6,701 nucleotides of DNA from Betaproteobacteria bacterium (GTDB lineage Bacteria; Pseudomonadota; Gammaproteobacteria; Burkholderiales; Burkholderiaceae_C), in the NCBI GenBank assembly GCA_009925955.1, contig RFPX01000069.1:1-6701 (forward strand), in the 5' to 3' direction. Position 1 is the stretch's first letter. Each line of letters begins with the position of its first letter. The notes below the pieces were generated by a model that saw only the letters and a program-made list of their open reading frames with translations, was not told the origin of the DNA and made no database searches. The position numbers and the translations under genes are program-made. Of the stretch, positions 1 to 5,912 are shown piece after piece.

Positions 1-695
1 AGCATGCCCTTGAGTTCCTTGAGCATGGCCGGGCTGCCGCAGATCATGACCCGGTCGGCGCTGGGATCCAGCGCGGGCAGCTGCAAGTCGGTGAAGATCT
101 TGCCGGACTCGATCAGCTCGGTGATACGGCCCTGGTTGACAAAGGCTTCTCGGGTGACCGTGGGGTAGTACTTCAGCTTGTCGCTGATAAGTTCGCCCAG
201 GAACTCGTGCTCCGGCAGGTGCTTGACCAGCAGGTCGTGGTAGGCCAGCTCATCGACCTCGCGCACCCCGTGCACCAGCACCACCTGCTCGTAGCGCTCG
301 TACGTCTCGGGGTCGCGCACGATGCTCATGAACGGTGCCAAGCCGGTGCCCGTGGCCAGCATGTACAGGCGCTTGCCGGGCAGCAGGTAGTCGCACAGCA
401 GGGTGCCGGTGGGCTTCTTGCCCACGATGATGGTGTCGCCCACCTGAATGTGCTGCAGGCGCGAGGTCAAGGGGCCATCGGGCACCTTGATCGACAGGAA
501 CTCCAGGTGCTCTTCATAGTTGGCGCTGACGATGGAGTAGGCGCGCAGCAGGGGCTTGCCGTCCACCTTCAGCCCGATCATGGTGAAGTGACCATTGGAA
601 AACCGCAGCGCAGGGTCGCGGGTGGTGGTGAAGCTGAACAGGCGGTCGGTCCAGTGGTGGACGCTGAGGACGGTTTCTTCGTGCAGGGCGCTCAT
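1..695 (-). CDS. fpr: Ferredoxin/flavodoxin--NADP+ reductase, 5' part (C-terminus beyond left edge)
   Basis: This is a cytoplasmic FAD enzyme that exchanges electrons between NADPH and ferredoxin or flavodoxin. I translated it from the complement: 231 complete codons from the ATG at 695-693, with no stop before the window edge. Visible motifs are the flavin-binding RAYS at residues 51-54, the KPTGTLL segment near 94-100, the NADP-binding ATGTGLAPF at 114-122, and the C-terminal-domain CGSPAML at 219-225. The order is FAD domain then NADP domain, as in the bacterial Fpr class. Family members run to about 257 residues, so roughly 26 are missing, including the C-terminal segment that contacts the flavin. 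An in-frame TGA lies a short way upstream and no other ATG lies between, which fixes the start. No clear Shine-Dalgarno precedes the ATG. The gene is divergent from selD. The RAYSIVS and KPTGTLL wording resembles the Azotobacter-type enzyme more than E. coli Fpr. Confidence 0.93.
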   Translation of the reverse strand, partial: MSALHEETVLSVHHWTDRLFSFTTTRDPALRFSNGHFTMIGLKVDGKPLLRAYSIVSANYEEHLEFLSIKVPDGPLTSRLQHIQVGDTIIVGKKPTGTLLCDYLLPGKRLYMLATGTGLAPFMSIVRDPETYERYEQVVLVHGVREVDELAYHDLLVKHLPEHEFLGELISDKLKYYPTVTREAFVNQGRITELIESGKIFTDLQLPALDPSADRVMICGSPAMLKELKGM

Positions 696-701
696 GCGGC
701 C

Positions 702-707
702 ATTATC
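702..707 (-). promoter_or_regulatory. Candidate -10 box for fpr (possible leaderless start)
   Basis: On the minus strand this reads GATAAT, five of six matches to TATAAT. Exactly six bases separate it from the fpr ATG, so transcription would be expected to begin at or next to the A of the start codon. No convincing -35 hexamer lies at 16-18 bp spacing. The absence of an obvious Shine-Dalgarno fits a leaderless message, but this is inference from spacing only. Confidence 0.35.
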
Positions 708-715
708 CCAAGAAT

Positions 716-736
716 GGTTTCAGAACTAGGGAAACC
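716..736. promoter_or_regulatory. Inverted repeat, possible operator in the fpr-selD divergent region
   Basis: GGTTTC at 716-721 and GAAACC at 731-736 form a perfect 6-bp inverted repeat with a 9-bp spacer. If fpr transcription starts near 695, the repeat covers about -22 to -42, where a regulator would overlap the -35 position. A second pair, TCAGAAC (720-726) and GTTCTGA (780-786), overlaps it. I do not recognise the motif as belonging to a named regulator. Confidence 0.3.
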
Positions 737-825
737 CCGAATCGTCGCCCGAAGGCCACAATGCAGCCACGATGGTTTGGTTCTGAGCTTATGCACCTTG
801 TGATGCGGTGCTCAGGGCCTTCGGG

Positions 826-1920
826 ATGAAAGGCAAACCTTTGAAGACGGACCCAGACCCCAAGGAGGTCAACCCGGCTGAGCCGCGGTTGACCAGCCTC
901 TCCCACGGGGGAGGCTGCGGCTGCAAGATCGCGCCCGGTGTGCTTGGCGAAATCTTGAAGGGCACCACCGCAATGCCCATCCCCCCCGAACTCATGGTGG
1001 GGATTGAAACGGCGGACGATGCAGCGGTTTACCGGCTCAACGACGAGCAGGCCTTGATCGCCACCACCGACTTCTTCATGCCCATCGTCGACGACCCCTT
1101 CGACTTCGGGCGCATCGCGGCCACCAATTCCATCAGCGATGTCTACGCCATGGGTGGCCGGCCCATCATGGCCTTGGCCTTGGTGGGCATGCCCATCAAT
1201 GTGCTGTCGCCGGCCACCATCGGCCGCGTGCTCGATGGCGGGGCCAGCGTGTGCCGCACCGCGGGCATCCCCATCGCCGGCGGCCACACCATCGATTCAG
1301 TCGAGGCCATTTACGGCTTGGTCGCCCTGGGTCTGGTGCATCCCAAGCGGGTGCGGCGCAATGCCGATTCCAAGCCGGGTGACCTGTTGGTGCTGGGCAA
1401 GCCGCTGGGCGTGGGCGTGATGAGCGCCGCGCTCAAGAAGGGCGAATTGGGTGAGGCCGGCTACGCCAGCATGATCGAGAACACCACCAAGCTCAACACG
1501 CCCGGGCCGGACCTCGCGGCGCTGGACGGTGTGCATGCGATCACCGACGTGACCGGCTTTGGTTTGGCCGGTCATGCACTGGAACTTGCGCGTGGTGCGA
1601 AGTGCACCATCGAAATCGATTGGCCGGCTGTGCCCTTGCTGCTGGGTGTGCGCGACTTGGCGCAGCGCGGCTTCGTGACCGGGGCTTCCAACCGCAACTG
1701 GGCCGGCTATGGCGCGGAGGTGGCCGTCCCAGCTTCCATGGCAGCCGAAGACCGGGCGCTGTTGACCGACCCGCAAACCAGTGGCGGCCTGCTCGTGTCT
1801 TGCGAGCCAGGCAGCGTCGACGAGGTGCTGGCCGTGTTCAAGCGGCACGGCTTTGAGAATGCAGCGGTGGTGGGGCGCGTGACGGCCGCCGGGGCTTCTC
1901 CCTTGGTGATCAAAGGCTGA
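826..1920 (+). CDS. selD: Selenide, water dikinase (selenophosphate synthetase)
   Basis: SelD makes selenophosphate from selenide and ATP. Selenophosphate is the selenium donor for selenocysteine synthesis (SelA) and for 2-selenouridine in tRNA (SelU/MnmH). The 364-residue protein has the glycine-rich loop with catalytic Cys31, Cys33 and Lys34 (GGGCGCK), matching E. coli Cys17 and Lys20. The metal-site aspartates expected from E. coli are at Asp65, Asp105 and Asp241, and the C-terminal DPQTSGGLL motif is at 315-323. The active-site residue is encoded by TGC, so this is not a selenoprotein form. I chose the ATG at 826 because AGGG at 814-817 sits 8 bp upstream. A GTG at 808 would add six residues but has no ribosome-binding site. 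Conserved SelD sequence begins only at about residue 21, leaving an unusually long N-terminal extension. No selA, selB or selU lies in the window, so which pathway it feeds cannot be told. It converges on ETF-QO with 15 bp between stops. Confidence 0.95.
   Translation: MKGKPLKTDPDPKEVNPAEPRLTSLSHGGGCGCKIAPGVLGEILKGTTAMPIPPELMVGIETADDAAVYRLNDEQALIATTDFFMPIVDDPFDFGRIAATNSISDVYAMGGRPIMALALVGMPINVLSPATIGRVLDGGASVCRTAGIPIAGGHTIDSVEAIYGLVALGLVHPKRVRRNADSKPGDLLVLGKPLGVGVMSAALKKGELGEAGYASMIENTTKLNTPGPDLAALDGVHAITDVTGFGLAGHALELARGAKCTIEIDWPAVPLLLGVRDLAQRGFVTGASNRNWAGYGAEVAVPASMAAEDRALLTDPQTSGGLLVSCEPGSVDEVLAVFKRHGFENAAVVGRVTAAGASPLVIKG
867..894 (+). other. Strong hairpin inside the selD 5' coding region
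   Basis: GGTCAACC (867-874) pairs perfectly with GGTTGACC (887-894). Inside them CGGC (875-878) pairs with GCCG (882-885) around a TGA loop, giving a 12-bp GC-rich stem with one bulged C at 886. The left arm overlaps an SD-like AAGGAGGT (862-869), and the right arm contains an in-frame TTG (889-891) immediately before the conserved SelD sequence. The loop TGA is out of frame. No T-tract follows, so it is not an intrinsic terminator. It could influence selD translation or be a by-product of codon composition. Confidence 0.55.
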
Positions 1921-1935
1921 GCCCGCCCGCAGCCC

Positions 1936-3621
1936 TCACATCCCCGCGTAGTTCGGCCCGCCGCCGCCTTCAGGTGTGACCCACACGATGTTCTGCGTGG
2001 GGTCCTTGATGTCGCAGGTCTTGCAGTGCACGCAGTTCTGCGCGTTGATCTGCAAGCGGTCGCTGCCGTCTTCGTTCTTGACGAACTCATACACGCCGGC
2101 TGGGCAGTAGCGGCTCTCGGGACCGGCGTACCTCGACAGGTTATGGGCCACGGGCACGCTGGGATCACGCAGCGTCAAGTGGGCCGGCTGGTTTTCCTCG
2201 TGGTTGGTGTTGCTCACGAACACCGAGCTCAGGCGGTCGAAGGTGAGTTGGCCGTCGGGCTTGGGGTAGTCGATCTTGGCGCACTGGGCGGCGGGCTTCA
2301 GGCGCGTGTGGTCCGCTTCTGTGCGGTGGATGGTCCAGGGCGGGGCCTTGAAGCCCAGCTTGGGCAGCAGCCACTGCTCAATGCCGGTCATGAAGGCCCC
2401 GACCGTGTTGCCCTTCTTGAACCACTGCTTGAAGTTCTTGGAGCCTTGCAGCTCTTCGTGCAGCCAGCTCTTTTCGAAGGCGGCCGGGTAGGCGCTGAGC
2501 TCGTCGTGTGAACGCCCGGCCTGCAGGGCTTCGAAGGCGGCCTCCGCGCAGAGCATGCCGCTCTTGATGGCGGCATGAGAGCCCTTGATGCGAGCGGCGT
2601 TCAGGTAGCCCGCATCGCAGCCCACCAGGGCACCGCCCGGGAACACGGTCTTGGGCAGGCTCAACAGGCCGCCGGCCGTGATGGCGCGCGCCCCGTAACC
2701 GATGCGCTTGCCGCCTTCCAGGTGGGCACGAATGGAGGGGTGCGTTTTCCAGCGCTGCATTTCCTCGAAAGGCGACAGCCAAGGGTTTTGGTAGTCAAGC
2801 CCGGTGACGAAGCCCAAGGTGACCTTGTTGCCCTCGAGGTGGTAGAGAAAGCCGCCTCCGTAGGTCTGGCTGTCCATGGGCCAGCCGGCCGTGTGCACCA
2901 CCAAGCCGGGCTTGGCCCGGTCGGCGGGCACCTCCCACAGTTCCTTGACGCCGATGGCGTAGCTCTGGGGGTCTTTGCCCGCGTCCAACTTGAATTGGGC
3001 GATCAGCTGCTTGCCCAAATGGCCGCGCGCGCCTTCTGCAAACACCGTGTACTTGCCCAGCAGTTCCATGCCCAGTTGGAAACCCTCGTGGGGCTGGCCG
3101 TCCTTGCCGATGCCCAGGTTACCGGTGGCCACGCCCCGCACGCGCCCTTGCTCGTCGTAGAGCACTTCGGCGGCGGTGAAGCCGGGGAAGATCTCCACGC
3201 CCAGCGCTTCGGCCTGCTCGGACAACCACTTGGTGACCGCACCCAGGCTGATCACATAGTTGCCGTCGTTGTGGAAGCAGCCGGGCACCAGCCAATCGGG
3301 TGTCCTGGTTGCGCCGGTCTCGGTGAGGAACAAGACCTCATCGCCCGTGACGGGCTGGTTCAGCGGCGCCCCCAGCTTCTTCCAGTCGGGGATGAGTTCC
3401 TGCAAGGCGCGTGGGTCCATCACCGCGCCCGACAGGATGTGGGCGCCCGGCTCAGACCCCTTTTCCAGCACCACGACCCCGATGTCGCTGCCACGCTCAG
3501 CAGCCAGTTGCTTCAGGCGGATGGCGGTGGCCAATCCTGCCGGGCCGCCACCGACCACGACCACGTCGTACTCCATGGATTCGCGGGGGCCGAACTGTTC
3601 GAGCAGGGCTTGGGGGGTCAT
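1936..3621 (-). CDS. Electron-transfer flavoprotein:ubiquinone oxidoreductase (ETF-QO)
   Basis: This membrane-associated FAD/4Fe-4S enzyme takes electrons from reduced ETF, which is loaded by acyl-CoA and related dehydrogenases, and passes them to ubiquinone. The 561-residue protein opens with a Rossmann FAD motif, VVGGGPAGL, with glycines at 24, 26 and 29. A second FAD/quinone segment containing GCDAGYLNAARIKGSH lies near residues 330-350. A more hydrophobic stretch near 410-430 may contact the membrane. The C-terminal ferredoxin-like domain carries the cluster cysteines Cys506, Cys530, Cys533 and Cys536 (CPAGVYE and CVHCKTCDIKDP). The ending PEGGGGPNYAGM closely matches the mitochondrial enzyme. 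I chose the ATG at 3621 over a TTG nine bases upstream because AGAGG is well spaced for the ATG and abuts the TTG. Length is normal for the bacterial family and nothing is broken. No etfAB genes are in the window. Confidence 0.96.
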   Translation of the reverse strand: MTPQALLEQFGPRESMEYDVVVVGGGPAGLATAIRLKQLAAERGSDIGVVVLEKGSEPGAHILSGAVMDPRALQELIPDWKKLGAPLNQPVTGDEVLFLTETGATRTPDWLVPGCFHNDGNYVISLGAVTKWLSEQAEALGVEIFPGFTAAEVLYDEQGRVRGVATGNLGIGKDGQPHEGFQLGMELLGKYTVFAEGARGHLGKQLIAQFKLDAGKDPQSYAIGVKELWEVPADRAKPGLVVHTAGWPMDSQTYGGGFLYHLEGNKVTLGFVTGLDYQNPWLSPFEEMQRWKTHPSIRAHLEGGKRIGYGARAITAGGLLSLPKTVFPGGALVGCDAGYLNAARIKGSHAAIKSGMLCAEAAFEALQAGRSHDELSAYPAAFEKSWLHEELQGSKNFKQWFKKGNTVGAFMTGIEQWLLPKLGFKAPPWTIHRTEADHTRLKPAAQCAKIDYPKPDGQLTFDRLSSVFVSNTNHEENQPAHLTLRDPSVPVAHNLSRYAGPESRYCPAGVYEFVKNEDGSDRLQINAQNCVHCKTCDIKDPTQNIVWVTPEGGGGPNYAGM

Positions 3622-3630
3622 GGACGGCAA

Positions 3631-3635
3631 CCTCT
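3631..3635 (-). promoter_or_regulatory. Ribosome-binding site deciding the ETF-QO start
   Basis: AGAGG on the minus strand lies nine bases before the ATG at 3621-3619. It would leave no spacing for the in-frame TTG at 3630-3628, so it favours the shorter protein. Confidence 0.6.
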
Positions 3636-3663
3636 GGCTGATGCGGGTGAAACAACGCCGGGA

Positions 3664-3669
3664 ATTCTA
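3664..3669 (-). promoter_or_regulatory. Candidate -10 box for ETF-QO
   Basis: On the minus strand this reads TAGAAT, five of six matches to the -10 consensus, 42 bp before the ATG. It stands out in otherwise GC-rich DNA. No good -35 hexamer is visible at the usual spacing, so the call is weak. Confidence 0.3.
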
Positions 3670-3734
3670 TTCGGACGGTCTCTGACAGCCCTGGCCAATC
3701 AGCGGCCGTTCAAGCAGGGTGGGCGCCTATTGGG

Positions 3735-3754
3735 CACTCAGTAGGCACCGAGTG
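3735..3754. promoter_or_regulatory. Inverted repeat, possible operator before the SDR gene
   Basis: CACTC (3735-3739) and GAGTG (3750-3754) form an inverted repeat with a 10-bp spacer. A second pair, GCCTA (3725-3729) and TAGGC (3742-3746), interlocks with it. The repeat ends 12 bp upstream of the candidate extended -10 box at 3764-3772, so a bound protein would cover the -35 position. It lies between two divergent lipid-metabolism genes. The motif matches no regulator I can name. Confidence 0.3.
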
Positions 3755-3763
3755 GGCGGCCCG

Positions 3764-3772
3764 TGCTAAGGT
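3764..3772 (+). promoter_or_regulatory. Candidate extended -10 promoter for SDR-thioesterase
   Basis: TGCTAAGGT fits the extended -10 pattern TGnTAnnnT. It predicts a short leader of about 24 nt before the SDR ATG at 3803. No good -35 hexamer lies at 17 bp, as expected for extended -10 or activator-dependent promoters. The evidence is sequence pattern only. Confidence 0.3.
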
Positions 3773-3802
3773 TTGCGGCACTGCACCCCCGTGGAGCCTG
3801 CC

Positions 3803-4585
3803 ATGTCCTACACGATCGATCTTTCCGGCCGCGTGGCCCTTGTCACCGGCGCGTCCAGCGGCCTGGGCGCCCAATTTGCCCGCGTGCTCGCCCGCAGCGG
3901 CGCGGCGGTGGTGTTGGCCGCGCGCCGCACCGAAAAGCTGCGGGACCTGCGCACCGAGATTGAAGCCGAGGGCGGTGATGCGCATGTGGTCAAGCTGGAC
4001 GTGACCGACCCCGACAGCATCCGCTCGGCCGTGGCGCACGCCGAGACCGAAGTCGGCACCATCGACATCCTGATCAACAACTCCGGTGTCAGCACCACGC
4101 AGAAGTTGATTGAGGTGTCCCCGGCCGACTACGACTTCATCATGAACACCAACACCCGCGGGGCCTTTTTCGTGGCCCAGGAGGTGGGCAAACGCATGAT
4201 CGCCCGCAGCAAGGGCTCGGCACCGGGCACCTTCGTGGGCGGGCGCATCGTCAACATCGCCTCCATGGCCGGCCTGCGGGTCTTGGGGCAGATTGGGGTG
4301 TACTGCATGAGCAAGTCGGCGGTGATCCACATGACGCGGGCCATGGCGCTGGAGTGGGGCCGTTTTGGCATCAATGTGAATGCGATCTGCCCGGGCTACA
4401 TCGACACCGAAATCAACCACCACCATTGGAAGACCGAGCAGGGTCAAAAGCTGGTGAACATGTTGCCGCGCAAGCGCGTGGGCCAGCCCCAGGACCTGGA
4501 CAGCACGCTGCTGATGCTGTGCGCGCCGCAAAGCCACTTCATCAACGGCGCGGTCATTTCGGCTGACGATGGGTTTGGGGTCTAG
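3803..4585 (+). CDS. Short-chain dehydrogenase/reductase (SDR family, FabG-like)
   Basis: This 260-residue protein has classical SDR architecture and should be a soluble NAD(P)(H)-dependent oxidoreductase acting on a hydroxyl/keto pair. It shows the cofactor loop TGASSGLG at 15-22, NNSG at 92-95 (usually NNAG), catalytic Ser154, Tyr167 and Lys171 (YCMSK), and the PG motif at 197-198. Arg41-Arg42 at the end of the second beta strand suggests a preference for NADP(H), though this is inference. I chose the ATG at 3803 because GGAG at 3793-3796 is six bases upstream. An in-frame TTG at 3773 would overlap the likely promoter. The substrate is not readable from sequence. Adjacency to a thioesterase, ETF-QO and a CoA-transferase points to a 3-hydroxyacyl-CoA or 3-ketoacyl intermediate. 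It probably forms one transcript with the thioesterase 14 bp downstream. Confidence 0.92.
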   Translation: MSYTIDLSGRVALVTGASSGLGAQFARVLARSGAAVVLAARRTEKLRDLRTEIEAEGGDAHVVKLDVTDPDSIRSAVAHAETEVGTIDILINNSGVSTTQKLIEVSPADYDFIMNTNTRGAFFVAQEVGKRMIARSKGSAPGTFVGGRIVNIASMAGLRVLGQIGVYCMSKSAVIHMTRAMALEWGRFGINVNAICPGYIDTEINHHHWKTEQGQKLVNMLPRKRVGQPQDLDSTLLMLCAPQSHFINGAVISADDGFGV

Positions 4586-4599
4586 AGCAGGGCCACACC

Positions 4600-5025
4600 A
4601 TGCTGCGATTCACCCTGCCCGAGCACAAGACGCTGGTGCACCAGACCACGATGCCCATCCGCTGGGGTGACATGGACGCCATGGGCCACGTCAACAACGC
4701 GTCTTACTTTCGCTTCTTTGAAACCAGCCGCATCGAGTGGTTCGATTCCCTGGGCTGCACACCCGGGCCCGACCGAGAAGGGCCCGTGATCGTCAACGCC
4801 TTTTGCAACTTCCTGATTCAGCTTGAGTACCCCGGGTCGATCGTGCTCAAGCACTATGCGGCCAACCCGGGGCGCAGCAGTTTCGACACCTATGTGACCA
4901 TGGAGCGCGTCGACCAGCCGGGCGTGATCCACGCAGAAGGCGGGGCCAAGGTGGTGTGGACCGACTTCCGGGCGCAGAAGTCGGTGCCCATTCCAGATTT
5001 CGTGAGGGCGCTCATCCTGGCCTGA
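4600..5025 (+). CDS. Acyl-CoA thioesterase, 4-hydroxybenzoyl-CoA thioesterase-like hotdog fold
   Basis: This 141-residue single-hotdog protein probably hydrolyses an acyl-CoA to free acid and CoA in the cytoplasm. The N-terminal signature RWGDMDAMGHVNNASYFRFF (residues 21-40) is typical of YbgC/4HBT-type thioesterases. Asp26 aligns with the catalytic aspartate of the 4-hydroxybenzoyl-CoA enzyme, and HVNN at 30-33 follows it. The length is normal for the family, which usually works as a tetramer or dimer of dimers. The ATG at 4600 is preceded by AGGG at 4589-4592, seven bases away. The start lies 14 bp after the SDR stop, so the two are almost certainly cotranscribed. Substrate chain length cannot be inferred. 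The protein could clear dead-end acyl-CoAs or release the SDR product. Confidence 0.9.
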   Translation: MLRFTLPEHKTLVHQTTMPIRWGDMDAMGHVNNASYFRFFETSRIEWFDSLGCTPGPDREGPVIVNAFCNFLIQLEYPGSIVLKHYAANPGRSSFDTYVTMERVDQPGVIHAEGGAKVVWTDFRAQKSVPIPDFVRALILA

Positions 5026-5110
5026 GCTGGGCCATCGGCATGGGCCGCTGCGGCGGCGCCTGTTGAAAGCCCTGAAGCACGGGTGTGGGCCGCCAAGATG
5101 CCCGTCAGGT

Positions 5111-5182
5111 GGTGAGAAACTTCCTGTTGTACCGTTGCACCGTTTCTCCCGCGTTTTCACAGTCGTTTCCCGTTTCACCGTT
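5111..5182. repeat. Short repeat array in the gap before the CoA-transferase operon
   Basis: The 177-bp gap between the thioesterase and the CoA-transferase (5026-5202) has an unusually pyrimidine-rich right half. It carries CGTTTC or CGTTTTC at 5141, 5152, 5164 and 5171, and ACCGTT at 5131, 5139 and 5177. GAGAAAC (5114-5120) and GTTTCTC (5142-5148) form a perfect 7-bp inverted repeat with a 21-bp spacer. Spacing of 11 and 12 bp between the first three CGTTT units is close to one helical turn. No confident -35/-10 pair or terminator was found. This is where an operon promoter and its regulator sites would be expected. Confidence 0.35.
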
Positions 5183-5202
5183 CCCCCGCAAGGATTGCTT
5201 CG

Positions 5203-5910
5203 ATGAACAAGATCTACCCCTCCGCCGCCGAGGCCCTCAAGGGCATCGTGCGCGACGGGCAATTGTTGGCCGTGGGCGGCTTCGGCCTGTGCGGCATCCC
5301 GGAAGCGCTGATCGCCGCACTGCGCGACAGCGGCGTCAAGAACCTCAGCGTCATTTCCAACAACGCCGGGGTCGACGGTTTCGGCCTGGGCTTGCTGCTG
5401 GAGACCCGGCAGATCAAGAAAATGATTTCGTCCTATGTGGGCGAGAACAAGGAGTTCGAGCGCCAATACCTGGCCGGTGAACTGGAGCTGGAATTCACGC
5501 CGCAAGGCACCTTGGCTGAGAAGCTGCGCGCCGGGGGCGCGGGCATCCCGGCCTTTTTCACCAAGACCGGCGTGGGAACCGTGGTGGCCGAAGGCAAGGA
5601 GCTGCGCGAGTTTGACGGCCAGACCTATGTGATGGAGCGCGCACTGGTGCCAGACGTGGCCCTCGTCAAGGCCTACATGGCCGACACCAGTGGCAACCTC
5701 GTGTTCCGCCGCACCGCTCGCAACTTCAACCCCGCGGCGGCCATGGCCGGCAAGATCACCGTGTGCGAAGTGGAAAGGATCGTGGAAAAGGGCGAGATCG
5801 ACCCCGACCACATCCACTTGCCGGGCATTTATGTGCACCGCCTGGTGCTCAACGCCCACCCCGAAAAGCGCATTGAGAAGCGCACCATCACCGAAAGAGC
5901 AGGAGTCTGA
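5203..5910 (+). CDS. scoA: Succinyl-CoA:3-ketoacid CoA-transferase, subunit A
   Basis: This is the alpha subunit of a heteromeric family I CoA-transferase, which moves CoA from succinyl-CoA to acetoacetate or a related 3-ketoacid. The 235-residue protein has the family signature DGQLLAVGGFGLCGIP at 18-33. Long segments match the N-terminal half of mitochondrial SCOT, including SNNAGVDGFGLGLLLETRQIKKM, SSYVGENKEFERQYLAGELELE, TPQGTLAEKLRAGGAG and IYVHRL. That supports SCOT over the shorter-chain AtoD or PcaI types, but these paralogues are hard to separate by eye. AAGGA at 5190-5194 lies eight bases before the ATG. The stop is two bases before the subunit B start, so the pair should be translated together. 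It lies 177 bp downstream of the thioesterase, so it may have its own promoter. Confidence 0.94.
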   Translation: MNKIYPSAAEALKGIVRDGQLLAVGGFGLCGIPEALIAALRDSGVKNLSVISNNAGVDGFGLGLLLETRQIKKMISSYVGENKEFERQYLAGELELEFTPQGTLAEKLRAGGAGIPAFFTKTGVGTVVAEGKELREFDGQTYVMERALVPDVALVKAYMADTSGNLVFRRTARNFNPAAAMAGKITVCEVERIVEKGEIDPDHIHLPGIYVHRLVLNAHPEKRIEKRTITERAGV

Positions 5911-5912
5911 CC

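Noticed and set aside
207..803. A plus-strand open frame opposite fpr
   Set aside because: The minus strand encodes a clear ferredoxin-NADP reductase. The plus frame is rich in His, Gln, Val and Ala and has no recognisable domain.
879..881. TGA in the selD hairpin loop as a selenocysteine/SECIS signal
   Set aside because: The TGA is out of frame with selD, the active-site residue is an ordinary TGC cysteine, and bacterial SECIS elements lie just downstream of an in-frame TGA.
1921..1935. Bidirectional terminator between selD and ETF-QO
   Set aside because: Only 15 bp separate the stop codons and I see no hairpin with a T-tract on either strand.
2575..3744. A 389-codon open frame on the plus strand, antisense to ETF-QO
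   Set aside because: It lies opposite a complete, highly conserved gene, has low-complexity His/Gln/Ala/Gly-rich composition typical of GC-rich antisense frames, and shows no recognisable domain.
5027..5062. Terminator hairpin after the thioesterase (GGGCCAT...ATGGGCC and GC-rich sequence)
   Set aside because: The stem has a mismatch and no T-rich run follows, so it does not meet the pattern of an intrinsic terminator.
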